64,000 nucleotides of DNA. It comes from Anthoceros angustus (taxonomy: Eukaryota > Streptophyta > Anthocerotopsida > Anthocerotales > Anthocerotaceae). Below, piece by piece: positions 53,783 to 63,949 of the stretch. The notes below the pieces were generated by a model that was not told the origin of the DNA, did no database searches, and saw only the letters and a program-made list of their open reading frames with translations. Within the stretch, counting starts at the first letter, position 1. Each line of letters opens with the position of its first letter. The position numbers and the translations under genes are program-made. The stretch covers positions 124,001 to 188,000 of the forward strand of contig MU008209.1 of assembly GCA_010909165.1 (NCBI GenBank), written 5' to 3'.

Positions 53783-53950
53783 GATCCTTGTAGCGATTTA
53801 AGTTTTGCAAATAAAATAGTGTAAAACTATAACAGAAGAAATGAAGTGAATTTAACTGTACAATTAAACGCTCATTTTATTTTATACAAAAAAATTAAAA
53901 TAATTATGAATTCCTGATTTTAAAATACTACACAATAAGTTAAGTTTATT
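53783..53950 (+). repeat. LTR-like direct repeat, left copy
   Basis: Begins acaaccgatccttgtagcga and runs through an AT-rich stretch to aagttaagttta. It matches 55,913-56,070 with moderate divergence. A further matching block (tgacatcc(c/t)tcaacattt) is at 54,104, displaced by the 44-bp repeat. Confidence 0.55.
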
Positions 53951-53993
53951 GATAAGCGTCTCGCGCCATTGAACTCACACGAGGGAGTCTTGC

Positions 53994-54081
53994 ACGCCCT
54001 TTCTAAGAAAGACTTCATGCGTACTATTGGTGGGGCCACGCCCTTTCTAAGAAAGACTTAGTGCGTTCTATTGGTGGGGCC
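53994..54081. repeat. 44-bp tandem repeat, 2 copies
   Basis: acgccctttctaagaaagac...ttggtggggcc at 53,994-54,037 and 54,038-54,081 with three mismatches. Confidence 0.95.
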
Positions 54082-54299
54082 AATTGTACAACGAGCCACA
54101 TTGACATCCCTCAACATTTGCTAGATTTCCACTCTAGATTGGATGCCATCCAACACGCAAAACAAATATGATACGCAAGTATAGGTGCAAACCAATATCG
54201 ATAGAAGAGAGGAGCTCGCACGTCGTGGCATAAACATACTCTCCCCACGAGAACAACACGCAAATTCCTCACACATCGCTCTCGGAGTCATAGCTTTGG

Positions 54300-54413
54300 C
54301 CTCCTCACAACACTCTTGCATTGCATATCTAGAGGGCCTCCTCATAACACACTTTGTATTGCATCTCTAGAGGGCCTCCTCACAACACTCTTGCATAATG
54401 CATCTCTAGAGGA
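54300..54413. repeat. 37-39-bp tandem repeat, 3 copies
   Basis: cctcctca(c/t)aacac...gcat(a/c)tctagagg at 54,300, 54,337 and 54,375. Confidence 0.9.
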
Positions 54414-54944
54414 CAAGCTATGATCTGAGCTTGTCCACTGTGAAAGAATCTATATATATACTAGCCCTTGGCATCGGCATATTCTAAGATATCCTATTGT
54501 CCAAATGGCTTAGGCCAAATGGATACATATTTTGTCATGATTAAGCATCCTAGGCTTAGATCGGTACTTAGATGGGGTGCCTAAAGGGAGTGGATGCCCT
54601 TGGTGCAAGTAGCTTAGGCACACCATGGTACAAGTTGTTAAGTACCAAGTCCTATGAAGGAAATCCGTCCTTAGTGAACTTAAATAAAATTCTTCTTCTT
54701 CTTCTTCTATTGGCATCAGCATATGCAGGAAATATTCTCAAAATACACTATAATATGCAAGGAATATGTTAAAGCATTTTACTTGTGCATATTGCTAACC
54801 ATGTTTAATTAACATAAGCACCTTAGATTAATTAATACTAATTACCTACTTAAAGATAAGTAATTAAATTAATTAATGCTAATCCAACACTAAAACCAAG
54901 TACAGAGATTAGTGTCACACGGTATGACAATGTCCTTCAATGCT

Positions 54945-55335
54945 ACTTTTTTTAGCTCATGGCTGCAAGTCCTTCAACAGTTCAGGGTTGCAAGTCCTTC
55001 GATGCTAGTTTCACAGCTTAGGGTTGTAAGTCGTTCAACGTTACTTTTCACACCTCAGGGCTGCAAGTCTTTCACCACTACTCTTCACAATTGCATCTTA
55101 GGGTTGCAAGTCCTTCACCGCCACTCTTCACAACTGCACCTCAGGGCTACAAGCTGTCCTTCACCGCTACTCTGCAACTCAGGGGTGCAAGCCCTTGACT
55201 GCACTCTACAACTTAAGACTACAAGTCGTTTACTACTACACCACTGGAACTTGGCGCAACAAGTCCTTCAAAATTCACTGCTACTATGTAACTCAAGGTA
55301 GCTTCATCGCACTCTGTAACTCAGTCATCACAGAA
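54945..55335. repeat. Degenerate ~45-bp minisatellite
   Basis: About nine imperfect copies of a unit containing (g/c)aagtccttcaccgctact, c(t/a)tcacaactgcacctcaggg. The open frame over it (54,912-55,301) is explained by the repeat. Confidence 0.8.
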
Positions 55336-55746
55336 GGCCTCATAGCCCCTCGCAGTCGCAAGTCTTGTAGATCACTATAATTTGTGGAGTCACAAAGTTG
55401 GGACAACATTCTCATGCCTTCACTCCTCCATCAAGAAGCTTGCAAGTAGTGTTGACATATGTACAATATGCATTACTGCGCAAGGGATTTCCAGCCATCA
55501 AAAGTTCATACAAGCAACGAAATCTCAATCATCGATACACTCAACTCAGAAACTATAACCTCACTCAAACATATGAGATTGTAACACATCCACACTGCCA
55601 ACAAGATAGGGGCTCCTCCACAATTCCATTGAACCTTCAGCCGTATTTTCTTTTTTCACGTGACGATTGAGCTTTATAAAACGGAAGATTACAGAGTCAG
55701 CTCAGCACCGGAGAGCACAATATGAAGGGCAGATGAGTGCCCAAAG

Positions 55747-55766
55747 AACCCCCTTCTAAGGGGGTT
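55747..55766. repeat. Short perfect hairpin
   Basis: AACCCCCTT (55,747-55,755), 2-nt loop, AAGGGGGTT (55,758-55,766). A terminator role is unlikely in nuclear DNA; kept as a structural note. Confidence 0.6.
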
Positions 55767-55912
55767 GCAAAACCTAACCAGGTGCACATAACAGAAAAGA
55801 CAAAAACCAAAGAAGGCAGAGGGGCACCCCTCTCTATCAAGACAAGACACGCCCTTGAGGCCAAGCGAGAGCCCAGCAAGGCCTCGTATAGCATCACAAG
55901 TTTTCTCGTTGC

Positions 55913-56110
55913 GGACAAATCGATCCTTTAGCAATTTAACTTTTGTAAACAAAAACTATAAAACTCTAAGACATAATTAACCATACAATAAATCACTCAC
56001 TTAATTTTATATAAAAATTAAAATGATAAATTCATGATTCCAAGACACTCTACAATCAATCAAGTTGACATCCTTCAACATTTGGTTGGATGTACACTTT
56101 AGTGTTGATA
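55913..56110 (+). repeat. LTR-like direct repeat, right copy
   Basis: ggacaaatcgatcctttagc... through gttgacatccttcaacattt, homologous to 53,783-53,950 plus 54,104. The 2.1 kb between the copies holds three minisatellites and no gene. Confidence 0.55.
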
Positions 56111-56269
56111 ACGTTGAAGGCTATGTATGTATCTCTTTGCGAAAAAATTCCTATCACATTCATTGAATTTGTGAAAAAATTCCTATCACATTCATTGAAT
56201 TTGCATGATCATCTTGCCTCATCCTGAGACAAAGTATATTCTTAATTGGATCACTATCTTGATAAGCTT

Positions 56270-56779
56270 TTAGCCATAAGTTCGAATGAGAATGATGCAT
56301 GTAATGGGATCGTCTACGGTATCAAATGCAAATGTGAGATCCACTAAGTCCCGATAAATGTCTTTTGATTCCTTGAAACATAAACTTCCGGGGAACCTCG
56401 AAGATGGTACTTCATGATATGACATTTGCCATCTTATCTCCTTGATAATAGCATCATATACTGCTCGAGTAACATAGGTCACTCCATATCCATTATCAAT
56501 GATCGTACCACTCCTCCCATTCGATTTGATCTTAAATTCATCTTGATCTATTGAAAGTTGATAGCGACCAACATAAATTTGCACAACTTGTACGTAATAT
56601 GTTGGGAACCTATCATTTTGCAAAAAGGAAATACTAATCAACTTATTTTTGGCAACAGGTAAAGCAACATCTCCCAATATTAGTTTACCGGTTTTTCCCA
56701 AGTTAGCTCCACCGCTTGTAACCAAGCAATACCCAAATAGATAACTAGTAAATGGACTCAATTGTGAAAAGAGGGAGCA
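56270..56779 (-). pseudogene. Aspartic protease (nepenthesin type), C-terminal half
   Basis: Minus-strand frame: SLFSQLSPFTSYLFGYCLV, then GKTGKLILGDVALP, PTYYVQVVQIYVG, GTIIDNGYGVTY and RAVYDAIIKEIRWQM. This is the second lobe of plant A1-family aspartic proteases, vacuolar or extracellular. The second catalytic motif, normally DSG(T), reads DNGY; the Asp is kept. The frame ends at 56,270 before the usual C-terminal sheet. Its N-terminal lobe is not upstream on the same strand but lies next to it on the plus strand, so the gene is split by inversion. Confidence 0.8.
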
Positions 56780-56782
56780 ACA

Positions 56783-56931
56783 ATGAATGACAATTATTTG
56801 CTTCCCTTAAACACTGATTGTGCTAGTGTGTTGATTGGAACCCCGCCTCAAAGGTTGGCTCTCTCTTTGAATACAGGAAGCAATTTTGTATGGGTACAAT
56901 GAGATGGTTGCCTGAATTGTTTCAAAACAGG
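56783..56931 (+). pseudogene. Aspartic protease (nepenthesin type), N-terminal part before the insertion
   Basis: ATG at 56,783, then LNTDCASVLIGTPPQRLALS and LNTGSNFVWVQ, a stop, and DGCLNCFKTG. This is the first-lobe entry (IGTPPQ....LDTGS.L.W.QC..C..C). The catalytic DTGS is NTGS, and the TGC Cys codon after WVQ is TGA. The frame is interrupted at 56,931 by the 5.1-kb element and resumes at 62,061. Confidence 0.8.
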
Positions 56932-57285
56932 TGTGACGAGACTTTCGCTGACGGTTAGCCGGGCGCGCACAATCCCGTGTCGTTGTAGTAAGGGGGTCCA
57001 TTCCCAAGAGAATGATAGGCTCCGTTTGCCACGTTTCAATCGTTTCTCACCTCACGTAGTACCCGTTTCAGACTCAACACACACATTCATCGTTTTACGA
57101 CTAACTACCTACGCTCACGGGCGTGGCCAAGCGTTTAAGGACCGTTCATCTAAGTATCATTTTGTCACTCGTTCCTCTAGTCCGCTCCTCTCACCATTCA
57201 CACTACGGTCATCATCCTTGGAAAATCGCGGGTGGTCATGCGGTCCGGACCTCCTCCGTCGCTCTGCCAGCCTCTCCCGTTTACA

Positions 57286-58080
57286 CGCCTCCGGAGTTCC
57301 TCCGGCTTGCGGTCCGGTCGAGCCGGGCCGCGGACGAGCAAGGGTCCTTGGCCGCTCTTCTGCACACACCACCACACGTTGGGTCCGTCACGGGACCTTG
57401 ATCGATCTCTCCGGGGTATGTGCACTCGATGACTCGGGACTCACGCTAGCAAGAAGACGCACAAGGGTCTGCAGAAAAGCAGCATCAACACCAAGAGAAA
57501 GATACTTACTAGAGCAGCCTCAGCCCTCTTATACTACGCCGAAGGTCGGTGTCTTTATTACACTCTAATGCAGTGGTGACATTTCAGATGCCATCGCCTA
57601 CCATCTTATTCCCTTCCTCCTATCTTCGTCGTCGGTGGGCACAGGGATGACCTTGGTTCCGTCTCGGGTGGCCCAATTCCGCTCGGCTCACGCCTCCCGA
57701 GTTCCTCCGGCCATGCCCGGTCCGTCCGAAGCCGGGCCACGGACGAGCAAGGTCCTTGGCCGCTCTTCCCCGCACACCACCACATGCTAGGGTCCGCTCA
57801 CGGGACCTTGATCGCCTCTCCGGCCGCCGTGCCTCGATGACTCGGGACTCACGCTAGCAAGAAGACGCACAAGGTCTCGCAAGAAAACGCATCAACACCA
57901 AGAGAAAGATACTTACTAGAGCACCTCTCTTATACTACGAAGGTCGGTGTCTTTATTACACTCTATTCGAAATGGTGACCCGATGCTCTAATCGGCCGCC
58001 TACCATCTTATTCCCTTCCTCCTATCTATGGTGGGCACAGGGATGACCTTGGTTCCGTCTCGGCGCTGGTGGCCCACCTC
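57286..58080. repeat. 405-bp tandem duplication inside the insertion
   Basis: The block cgcctcc(g/c)gagttcctccgg at 57,286 recurs at 57,691. Both copies continue through gatacttactagagca and cagggatgaccttggttccg (57,645 and 58,039). Confidence 0.85.
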
Positions 58081-58753
58081 GCTCGACGCATGCGACCAAT
58101 CGGATGATCGCGGGCGGACCCCTTCCGGAATCACATCGGGTTGGGCTACCATCGCGGTCGACAACCGCGGTAACCACCACATCTTCCTCTCCGGCCCCAG
58201 TGGGTCCCGCCCGATGGGACCACCGGTGCTCCCCTTGCGTAAGTCGGAGGGGGCTCCCCCTCACCTCCTGAGTCCGGACCTCGGTCGGTCTTGACTCGGT
58301 CCGAACTCGTGGTTCGCCTTATTCCTGCAGTCCGTCCTCCGGGTCCGGTCTCATCTTTGGGGTTCGGACCTCAGGGTCCGAACTTATTACCAGGGTCCGG
58401 TCCTCAAGTCCTGGACCCCTCATCCCCGGACCGCCTACTGTTAGGGGCCCATCCTCACCCACCGACCCTTGTCTTGGGTCGGGTTGGTTTCCTCCTTCCT
58501 CGCCCCTTTCGGGGCCCCCATCTCTATCCCTCGGCCAGTTGGTGGCTTTTGGGTTGCATTATTGCTCCCCCAGGGCTCTTCTCCACCGCTGCCGTCGTCC
58601 CCAAACAAGGCCACCAAGGCCCCCGTGCTGTCCCCGTGTCCTTCTTCCCCTTCCACTCCCTCTGAGCCTTCCGAAGGTCCGTCCCGTTGTAGCGAGCGCT
58701 AAGAGGCTTCCAACGCCTTAAGGAGCTCAACGTGGTAGTAAGCAAAATCCGAG

Positions 58754-59614
58754 TCAATTTGCTGGATTGCCTCTTCCACATGCGCCCGGAGCACCCGATA
58801 CTCCCTTCGCCATAGGTGCTCGGGGGGCGGTCTTGTCGGCTTCTTTGGACCATCTCTCCTGCCAGGTTTGACAAATTGAGTCGGGGAATCTCGTGAGGCC
58901 ACAAGGGAAGCCTCGGTTTTCACGTCGCTGTTGCTCACTTTGCTCCGGCTCCGTCGTTTCGCTCATTGCCGGCTTCCACCGCCATAACGCGCTCCCCTCC
59001 GCCTTCCTTAACTGGACCAGCAGCTTCTTTTCTGCGTCCAAGGCTCTCGCTCCCCCGTTCATCCTGGCCTCAAGCTCCGCCATCTCCCTCTCCAGACGGT
59101 CCGGCAACTCTGCCCGATTTCGTGCTTCGTCCAGGTCCTTCTCCATTTCGGCGACGTTCTGCTCCTTGTTCCATCGCCTTACCTCTTCTGTCCGCCAACA
59201 GAGCTGGAGTCGCTCTATCTCCCGCTCGTGATCCGCGATCACGCCCTGCAGATTCCCGTTCCGCTCAATTGTAACTTGGAGCTGCAGCTCCAAGGTCTCC
59301 TTGCGGTCTTCCATCTCCTGCCGCTGTTGCTCCACCTCACGCAACTGAGCTCGGAGATCCTCCATCTCCTTGTTGCTGGCCTCCTTCTCCTCTGCCTGGC
59401 TGGCCCGTGCCTGCTCCGCTGCCTCCTGTTCCGCCTTCAGGTTAGCCGCGGCTATCCCTGCCGTCTCCCTCCACCGGTTTCGATAATGATCCCGGTCGGC
59501 CTTAGCTGACGCCTCCTCCGCCTTCACACAGGCCTCACCGGCTTGGTGTTGGTCGGCCGCCTCGGCAGTCGCGAGCCTCTCCGCTTGCCCTTGGGCCTCC
59601 TCCGCCTCCTTCAT
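58754..59614 (-). CDS. Coiled-coil ORF of the insertion
   Basis: ATG at 59,614; 286 residues. Residues 1-200 are Ala/Glu/Lys/Arg-rich with heptad pattern (EQARASQAEEKEASNKEMED, LRAQLREVEQQRQEMEDRKE), clearly a long coiled coil. The C-terminal third is low complexity. It follows two other minus-strand ORFs and may be the tail of one longer protein broken by stops. Long coiled-coil tails are common in ORFs of plant non-autonomous retroelements; function unknown. Confidence 0.5.
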   Translation of the reverse strand: MKEAEEAQGQAERLATAEAADQHQAGEACVKAEEASAKADRDHYRNRWRETAGIAAANLKAEQEAAEQARASQAEEKEASNKEMEDLRAQLREVEQQRQEMEDRKETLELQLQVTIERNGNLQGVIADHEREIERLQLCWRTEEVRRWNKEQNVAEMEKDLDEARNRAELPDRLEREMAELEARMNGGARALDAEKKLLVQLRKAEGSALWRWKPAMSETTEPEQSEQQRRENRGFPCGLTRFPDSICQTWQERWSKEADKTAPRAPMAKGVSGAPGACGRGNPAN

Positions 59615-59660
59615 GCTACCCCCTCCGCCTCGCAGAGGTCTTCGCCCGTGCTTGGGCCTC

Positions 59661-60449
59661 TCACAGACGCTTCACTGCTCGCAACAAGGATCTTGGTTGT
59701 CTTCGTGGGACCTCTCGCTCCGCCTCCCGTTTTCCTCCTCGATTGAGGGACTCCGCCTCCGCCTCTGGGCCGCCTCTACCTTGAGTTCCACCATCCTCCA
59801 CGGTGGCCTCCACTTCTTGGGTCTTCTCCGCTGTTCCGCAGAGACCCCAAAGCATACCGTCCATGACGGTGGCTAAAACCCGCCGCGTTTCTTCCACGGG
59901 CGCCGCTGGGGAGATGCCCAGGAAGTCCGCTGTGGGCGCGGGCATCTCTTGGTCTGTCGAGGACCGCCATACTGCAGTCCGGAGCGAGTCCGGACTGGGC
60001 TCTCCGGACCTAATCAGGACCCTCAGGTCCTGAGTGTTGTGGTCCGGAGCCTCGCCTTCCTTGGCCCTCTTGGCCGCTAACTCCTTCTCCGCCCTTCTCC
60101 TCCACGGGGCTCGGAGGTGGTGAAGGGTCCGGAGGCCCTTTTGCCTCTCCGGTCGGGGGCAGGGCAGGCTCGGTGGGGCTGGCGGCCTCCGCTCCTTGGC
60201 GGCGTCCCTTTCCGCCTCCGCCTCTTGCCTCCTCCGCTTCTTGCCACTCCGTTGGGGGCAAAAACCTGGTATCTTGCCGTTGGTAGGCGCTATCTTACGC
60301 CTCTTGGTTCCTTGGTCCGTGACTCGGCTATGTTGTTGTTGGTCAGCTGCCGAGTCAGAACCGCCAACTGCCGCCCTGTGGTCTCCTCCTCCTATGTCGG
60401 CTGCTCCGGTGGGGGCACCAAGAGGAGGGAAGCGGGGATATCTTCCCAC
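59661..60449 (-). CDS. Low-complexity basic ORF of the insertion
   Basis: 262 residues, starting at a GTG, no ATG at the front. Rich in Arg/Glu/Pro/Gly with a KRRKIAP-type basic patch. Sits between the coiled-coil ORF and the ORF at 61,294-60,572, on the same strand; probably the middle of the same ancestral protein. Confidence 0.35.
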   Translation of the reverse strand: MGRYPRFPPLGAPTGAADIGGGDHRAAVGGSDSAADQQQHSRVTDQGTKRRKIAPTNGKIPGFCPQRSGKKRRRQEAEAERDAAKERRPPAPPSLPCPRPERQKGLRTLHHLRAPWRRRAEKELAAKRAKEGEAPDHNTQDLRVLIRSGEPSPDSLRTAVWRSSTDQEMPAPTADFLGISPAAPVEETRRVLATVMDGMLWGLCGTAEKTQEVEATVEDGGTQGRGGPEAEAESLNRGGKREAEREVPRRQPRSLLRAVKRL

Positions 60450-60571
60450 ACTTCCCTAGGTGGCGAGGGGGTTCGTTCCAAACGGATGGAGTCCGGGATC
60501 CCCTCCCAGTCGTCCTGGGAGGGGATCGGGCCTCCAAGGACGACTCCCGTTTGGCCATAGAGGGTCGGGCC

Positions 60572-61294
60572 TCAATTTGATGACTTTGGTGAGAAAATCT
60601 CATCAAAGTCAATGCCTGGCCTTTCCCGCTCTGCTTCCGGTAGGGCCGCAAGCCCTTTCCGGAGCGCCCGCTCTTCTTCCCCCTCCTTCAGGAAGTTGAA
60701 GTGTCCCCACACATGGATGAGGAAGGGGGACAGCCCTGACGAAGGCGGCTTCTCGCTCCGTAGTTTCTTGGCCTCTTGGTTGATCCGGGCGAGGATGATC
60801 CTCCCCCAGTCGGCCCTCTTCCCCCGCTGCAGAGCATGCAGGAACACCAGTAGATTGTCACCAAGGTGATCCACCTTGGTGAGCATGTTCCAGTGGACGA
60901 TGATTCTGGCCACTGCTCTCACTCGCCTGTCCAATAGGTCCGCCATCAACCAGTCGTTGGTCGTCCGTTGCGTCCCTGGCTTCAGCATTGTCGCCTTCGC
61001 CGCCTCTATCTTTCCCCTTGCCTTGAGGGGCTCCGGAACTGCGCCTACTTTTTCCTCCGGCGATACCGCCTCGGGACCTCCACCGCCCACCTCATGGGGT
61101 CCTCCCTTAGGCTCTTGAGCGCATTTTACACTGGCGATCGCCAAGATCTTCCGGCGATTCTCGACGAGCGTGACGCTGTCAAACGTCCAAACCGCTCTGA
61201 AGATGTCGAGGTGCCACTTCTCCACCAGGTCCTCTGCTTCCGCCAACCAAGGTCCGAAGTCGGGATATCTCCTGGTGACAATGTTGCTCTCCAC
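60572..61294 (-). CDS. Plant transposon-protein-like ORF of the insertion
   Basis: 240 residues, no ATG at the front. Contains RTTNDWLMADLLDRRVRAVA, then HWNMLTKVDHLGDNLLVFLH, RADWGRIILARINQEAKKL and SPFLIHVWGHFNFLKEGEE. The pattern (helix with HWN, then dW..II...I, then SPFLI.....) resembles the putative plant transposon protein domain found in many plant retroelement ORFs (PF20167-like, from memory). Domain assignment is tentative. Confidence 0.5.
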   Translation of the reverse strand: MESNIVTRRYPDFGPWLAEAEDLVEKWHLDIFRAVWTFDSVTLVENRRKILAIASVKCAQEPKGGPHEVGGGGPEAVSPEEKVGAVPEPLKARGKIEAAKATMLKPGTQRTTNDWLMADLLDRRVRAVARIIVHWNMLTKVDHLGDNLLVFLHALQRGKRADWGRIILARINQEAKKLRSEKPPSSGLSPFLIHVWGHFNFLKEGEEERALRKGLAALPEAERERPGIDFDEIFSPKSSN

Positions 61295-62060
61295 CAGGCG
61301 CCATGGCTCTCACACCTCCGCAGCCTTCTTGGGTCCCATCGCCGCCTTCTTTTTGCTCCGCTGTAGGCGATTGTCTGATTCCGCGCGCCCCTCTCCCCCA
61401 CGCGTTGTTGCTCCAACCACGAAGGTGAGCAGCGAGTGCTGGCCGAAGAGATAGCGCTGAGGCGGGTGGCGAGCGCGAGACTGCGAAAATTGTCTCGAGG
61501 TCACAAAGAGAAATGACCCTCCCAGTCGGTCGCGACGTCGGAAGTAGTCGTTGGGCGGGAGGGTGCCTCTTCGATGTCCGTAACTGTCAGAGGTCTGCAT
61601 GGCTTACTCCCACCTTACGCTTCCGCTTACTCTGGTCTTACGCCGCCGCGTACTCGATATACACGCCCGCCTGTACAGGCGTGAATACCGCCCATAACGC
61701 CATCGGCACCCCACGGTCTGGTCGTACATGCCGATCCTCCTCTCGATCACACACGTGGCCTTGTCTATCTAATACACGCTCCAACTCCTAAGTTACTTTA
61801 CTTGGCGTACTTATCCCATCCTGCTTCGGAGTGTGGTCCGGACTTACCCGGGCATTTTTGTGTGCGATCCGGCCCGCCCCTTCGGTGTGCAGTCCGTGGC
61901 TTCTCCGGAGTGTACTCCGGAGTTCTTCAACCTACTCCGAAGTGTAGTCCGGAGTACTCCGGACCTATTCCTTCCTTTCCGCCTTATTTTCTACTCCGGA
62001 CCTACAAAAAAAACAAAACCCAACTCATTTCCTACCTCCGAGGAGAGTCTGTAGCCCACA

Positions 62061-62413
62061 ACAGGGATGACACTTTTTTTTCCTCAAAACTCAGTTACTT
62101 ATAATGTAACAACTTGTGATGCTGCACATTGTTCAACTATGAATCCTACCAAGGATTAGATACGATCTTCTAAGGCAGGTATGCAGGGAAAGGGTGAAAA
62201 ATGTACTTATATACAAAGTTATCAAGACGAAGGAGCATTAGTTGGATGGATTGCCTCTAATGTATTATCTCATCCAAGCCCCAATGATCCATCTGACTAT
62301 ACTAATTTATTATTTATGTTTGGAATCGGGGATATGCAATTCGGATTTTTTTCTCAACAAGAGTCTAGAATACTTGGCCTTGGTAGAGGAGATTTCGAGT
62401 GTTCCTTGGAATA
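62061..62413 (+). pseudogene. Aspartic protease N-terminal lobe, part after the insertion
   Basis: Plus-strand frame continues: MTLFFPQNSVTYNVTTC, a stop, then GEKCTYIQSYQDEGALVGWI and FFSQQESRILGLGRGDF. These are the post-catalytic strands of the nepenthesin first lobe (C.Y...Y.D.S...G, and GILGLGRG). The homology ends right after LGRGDF, exactly where the minus-strand C-terminal half (SLFSQLSPFTS) would follow. Confidence 0.8.
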
Positions 62414-62440
62414 ATACGATCCATCCGTATATGATCTTGC

Positions 62441-62494
62441 AGGAAGGGTAATACTGTTCCCTTAAACAGGAAGGGTAATACTGCTCCCTTAAAC
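62441..62494. repeat. 27-bp tandem repeat, 2 copies
   Basis: aggaagggtaatactg(t/c)tcc... at 62,441-62,467 and 62,468-62,494, one mismatch. Confidence 0.95.
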
Positions 62495-62530
62495 AAATTA
62501 TCAATAATCAATCCATATTCAGTGAATGGA

Positions 62531-62626
62531 TTGTGTTCCTGCATATCAAATTGTATAACCGGTTGTGTTCCTGCATATCAAATTGTATAACCGGTTGTGT
62601 TCCTGCATATCAAATTGTATAACCGG
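62531..62626. repeat. 32-bp tandem repeat, 3 identical copies
   Basis: ttgtgttcctgcatatcaaa ttgtataaccgg at 62,531, 62,563 and 62,595, all identical, so recently expanded. Confidence 0.95.
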
Positions 62627-63949
62627 TAATTTTAGCTCCGAACTCTTGTTAACTGGTCTTGTCAAATTGTACAATATGGAAGCATGATATATTTATGGGC
62701 TCCCTAGAAATAAAATGGCACTGAATATTGTGAACAAACACCAAAAGGATTTCATTTTGAAAATAACATTTGGGGAGACACCAAACACCAATAATACATC
62801 TATGGACAATGTTACCCACTTCTCCATATATTAAACATTTCATTAAATGACTCGATGTATCATCATACTTGTATGAGACATAATTTATTTTTTAAGATTA
62901 GGTTCAATTATCTTTGTAAGTCAGGGTTTATTAGAGGTCATCATATAGTTATCTTTATTAGGGTTTAGCATTTATCTTATAATACAATAGGTAGATAGGG
63001 GATTCAATACCCATACTAGATATTTATAGCCAAGGACTTCTTCGTTAATGGACATCCAGACGTAATGATTGAACATATCCAAACATAATATAAAATTTAT
63101 ATATATATATGCAAATTTTTATAATAAATATTATAAAATTATATATAATGGTACATACCTATGGACACACCTGCTCCGGATTTGGGATTCGGGCTCGTGT
63201 GATATAAAATACTCAAAAACAGCAAACCTAAATTCAAACCAGCTGCACAGGCGCACCAACGGCTACATTGCGGTAGCCACGCCGCCCAAATTCAAACCGA
63301 AGTGCACCCGCCCAAGCGCTACGTCCATTTTGTGCAGTCGAAGGCGCGTAAAACTGGCCTTCTAAGCCTGTGGCGCGAACGCAGGCCGCAACCACCTTAG
63401 CGCTACTCCCGTTCGGCAAGCACCATTTCGGGTCTTTCGGACGCGGTTAATCTTGGTGCCGTTCTTCGCTGCCAGGCCCCCACCTATAACACATCTCCTG
63501 TTTCCAGATGCAATTGACAGTTCTCCTCGCAGCGCTCCCCAGTCTGCTCATTGCGCTCCGTCTCCTCGGCATTTGTGTTTGCCCCATCTGTCTCTTACAA
63601 TCCGGTAGCTGGTCGGAAGCGGTGCACTCGCAGCTGGAGGTTGCTCGCTTGTGCGTCCTGCATTTTGTTGTAATCGGTGTGCCAAGTGTGTCTTTCTGCG
63701 GAAGCGTGATTTCCTGCTTTGCGCTTCAGCAGCGCATCAGGCTGTGCGGGTCTGATCCTCCTGTTTCTGACGCGGGTGAGGTTATGGTGCAGGCTCTTGC
63801 TTGGGAGTTGTGAGGCTGACGGCTTGCTTTGCAGCAGGTGCTTCTTTGGTTTTTGTTCTCGTGGCTTTCTCGCCTTGCTCGATGCAGTGTAACGTTGCAG
63901 CAGGGCTGACATATCCTGGAAAGTGTGCTTGTTCGTCCTGCAGGAAGGA
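62627..63949. other. Intergenic DNA and 5' region of the right-edge gene
   Basis: AT-rich and without a gene to about 63,200. It then turns GC-rich, with a probable 5'UTR and intron before the ATG at 63,950 (acceptor-like TTCGTCCTGCAG|GAAGGA at 63,943). Confidence 0.45.

Larger units (their letters stand above)
56932..62060 (-). mobile_element. 5,129-bp TG...CA insertion with 5-bp target duplication
   Basis: The target ACAGG flanks it at 56,927-56,931 and 62,061-62,065. The ends are TGTGACGAGACTTTC (left) and TCTGTAGCCCACA (right). Joining the flanks with one ACAGG keeps the protease frame (CFKTG into MTLFFPQN), which fixes both borders. TG...CA ends and a 5-bp duplication are the signature of LTR retroelements, but I see no long terminal repeats; the two ends share only TGTG in inverted order. 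Minus-strand ORFs inside have coiled-coil and plant-transposon-like character; no RT, integrase or transposase is visible. Best guess: non-autonomous retroelement derivative. Confidence 0.85.

Noticed and set aside
57123-57568. Overlapping plus- and minus-strand ORFs at the left of the insertion
   Set aside because: They lie in the 405-bp duplicated noncoding end, and the second copy of the duplication does not keep them open.
58291-58721. Plus-strand proline/serine-rich ORFs in the insertion
   Set aside because: GC-rich shadow frames near the end of the minus-strand coiled-coil ORF.
56932-62060. Intact LTR retrotransposon with LTRs
   Set aside because: I compared the first and last ~600 bp by eye and found no direct repeat; only TG...CA ends and the 5-bp target duplication support the class.
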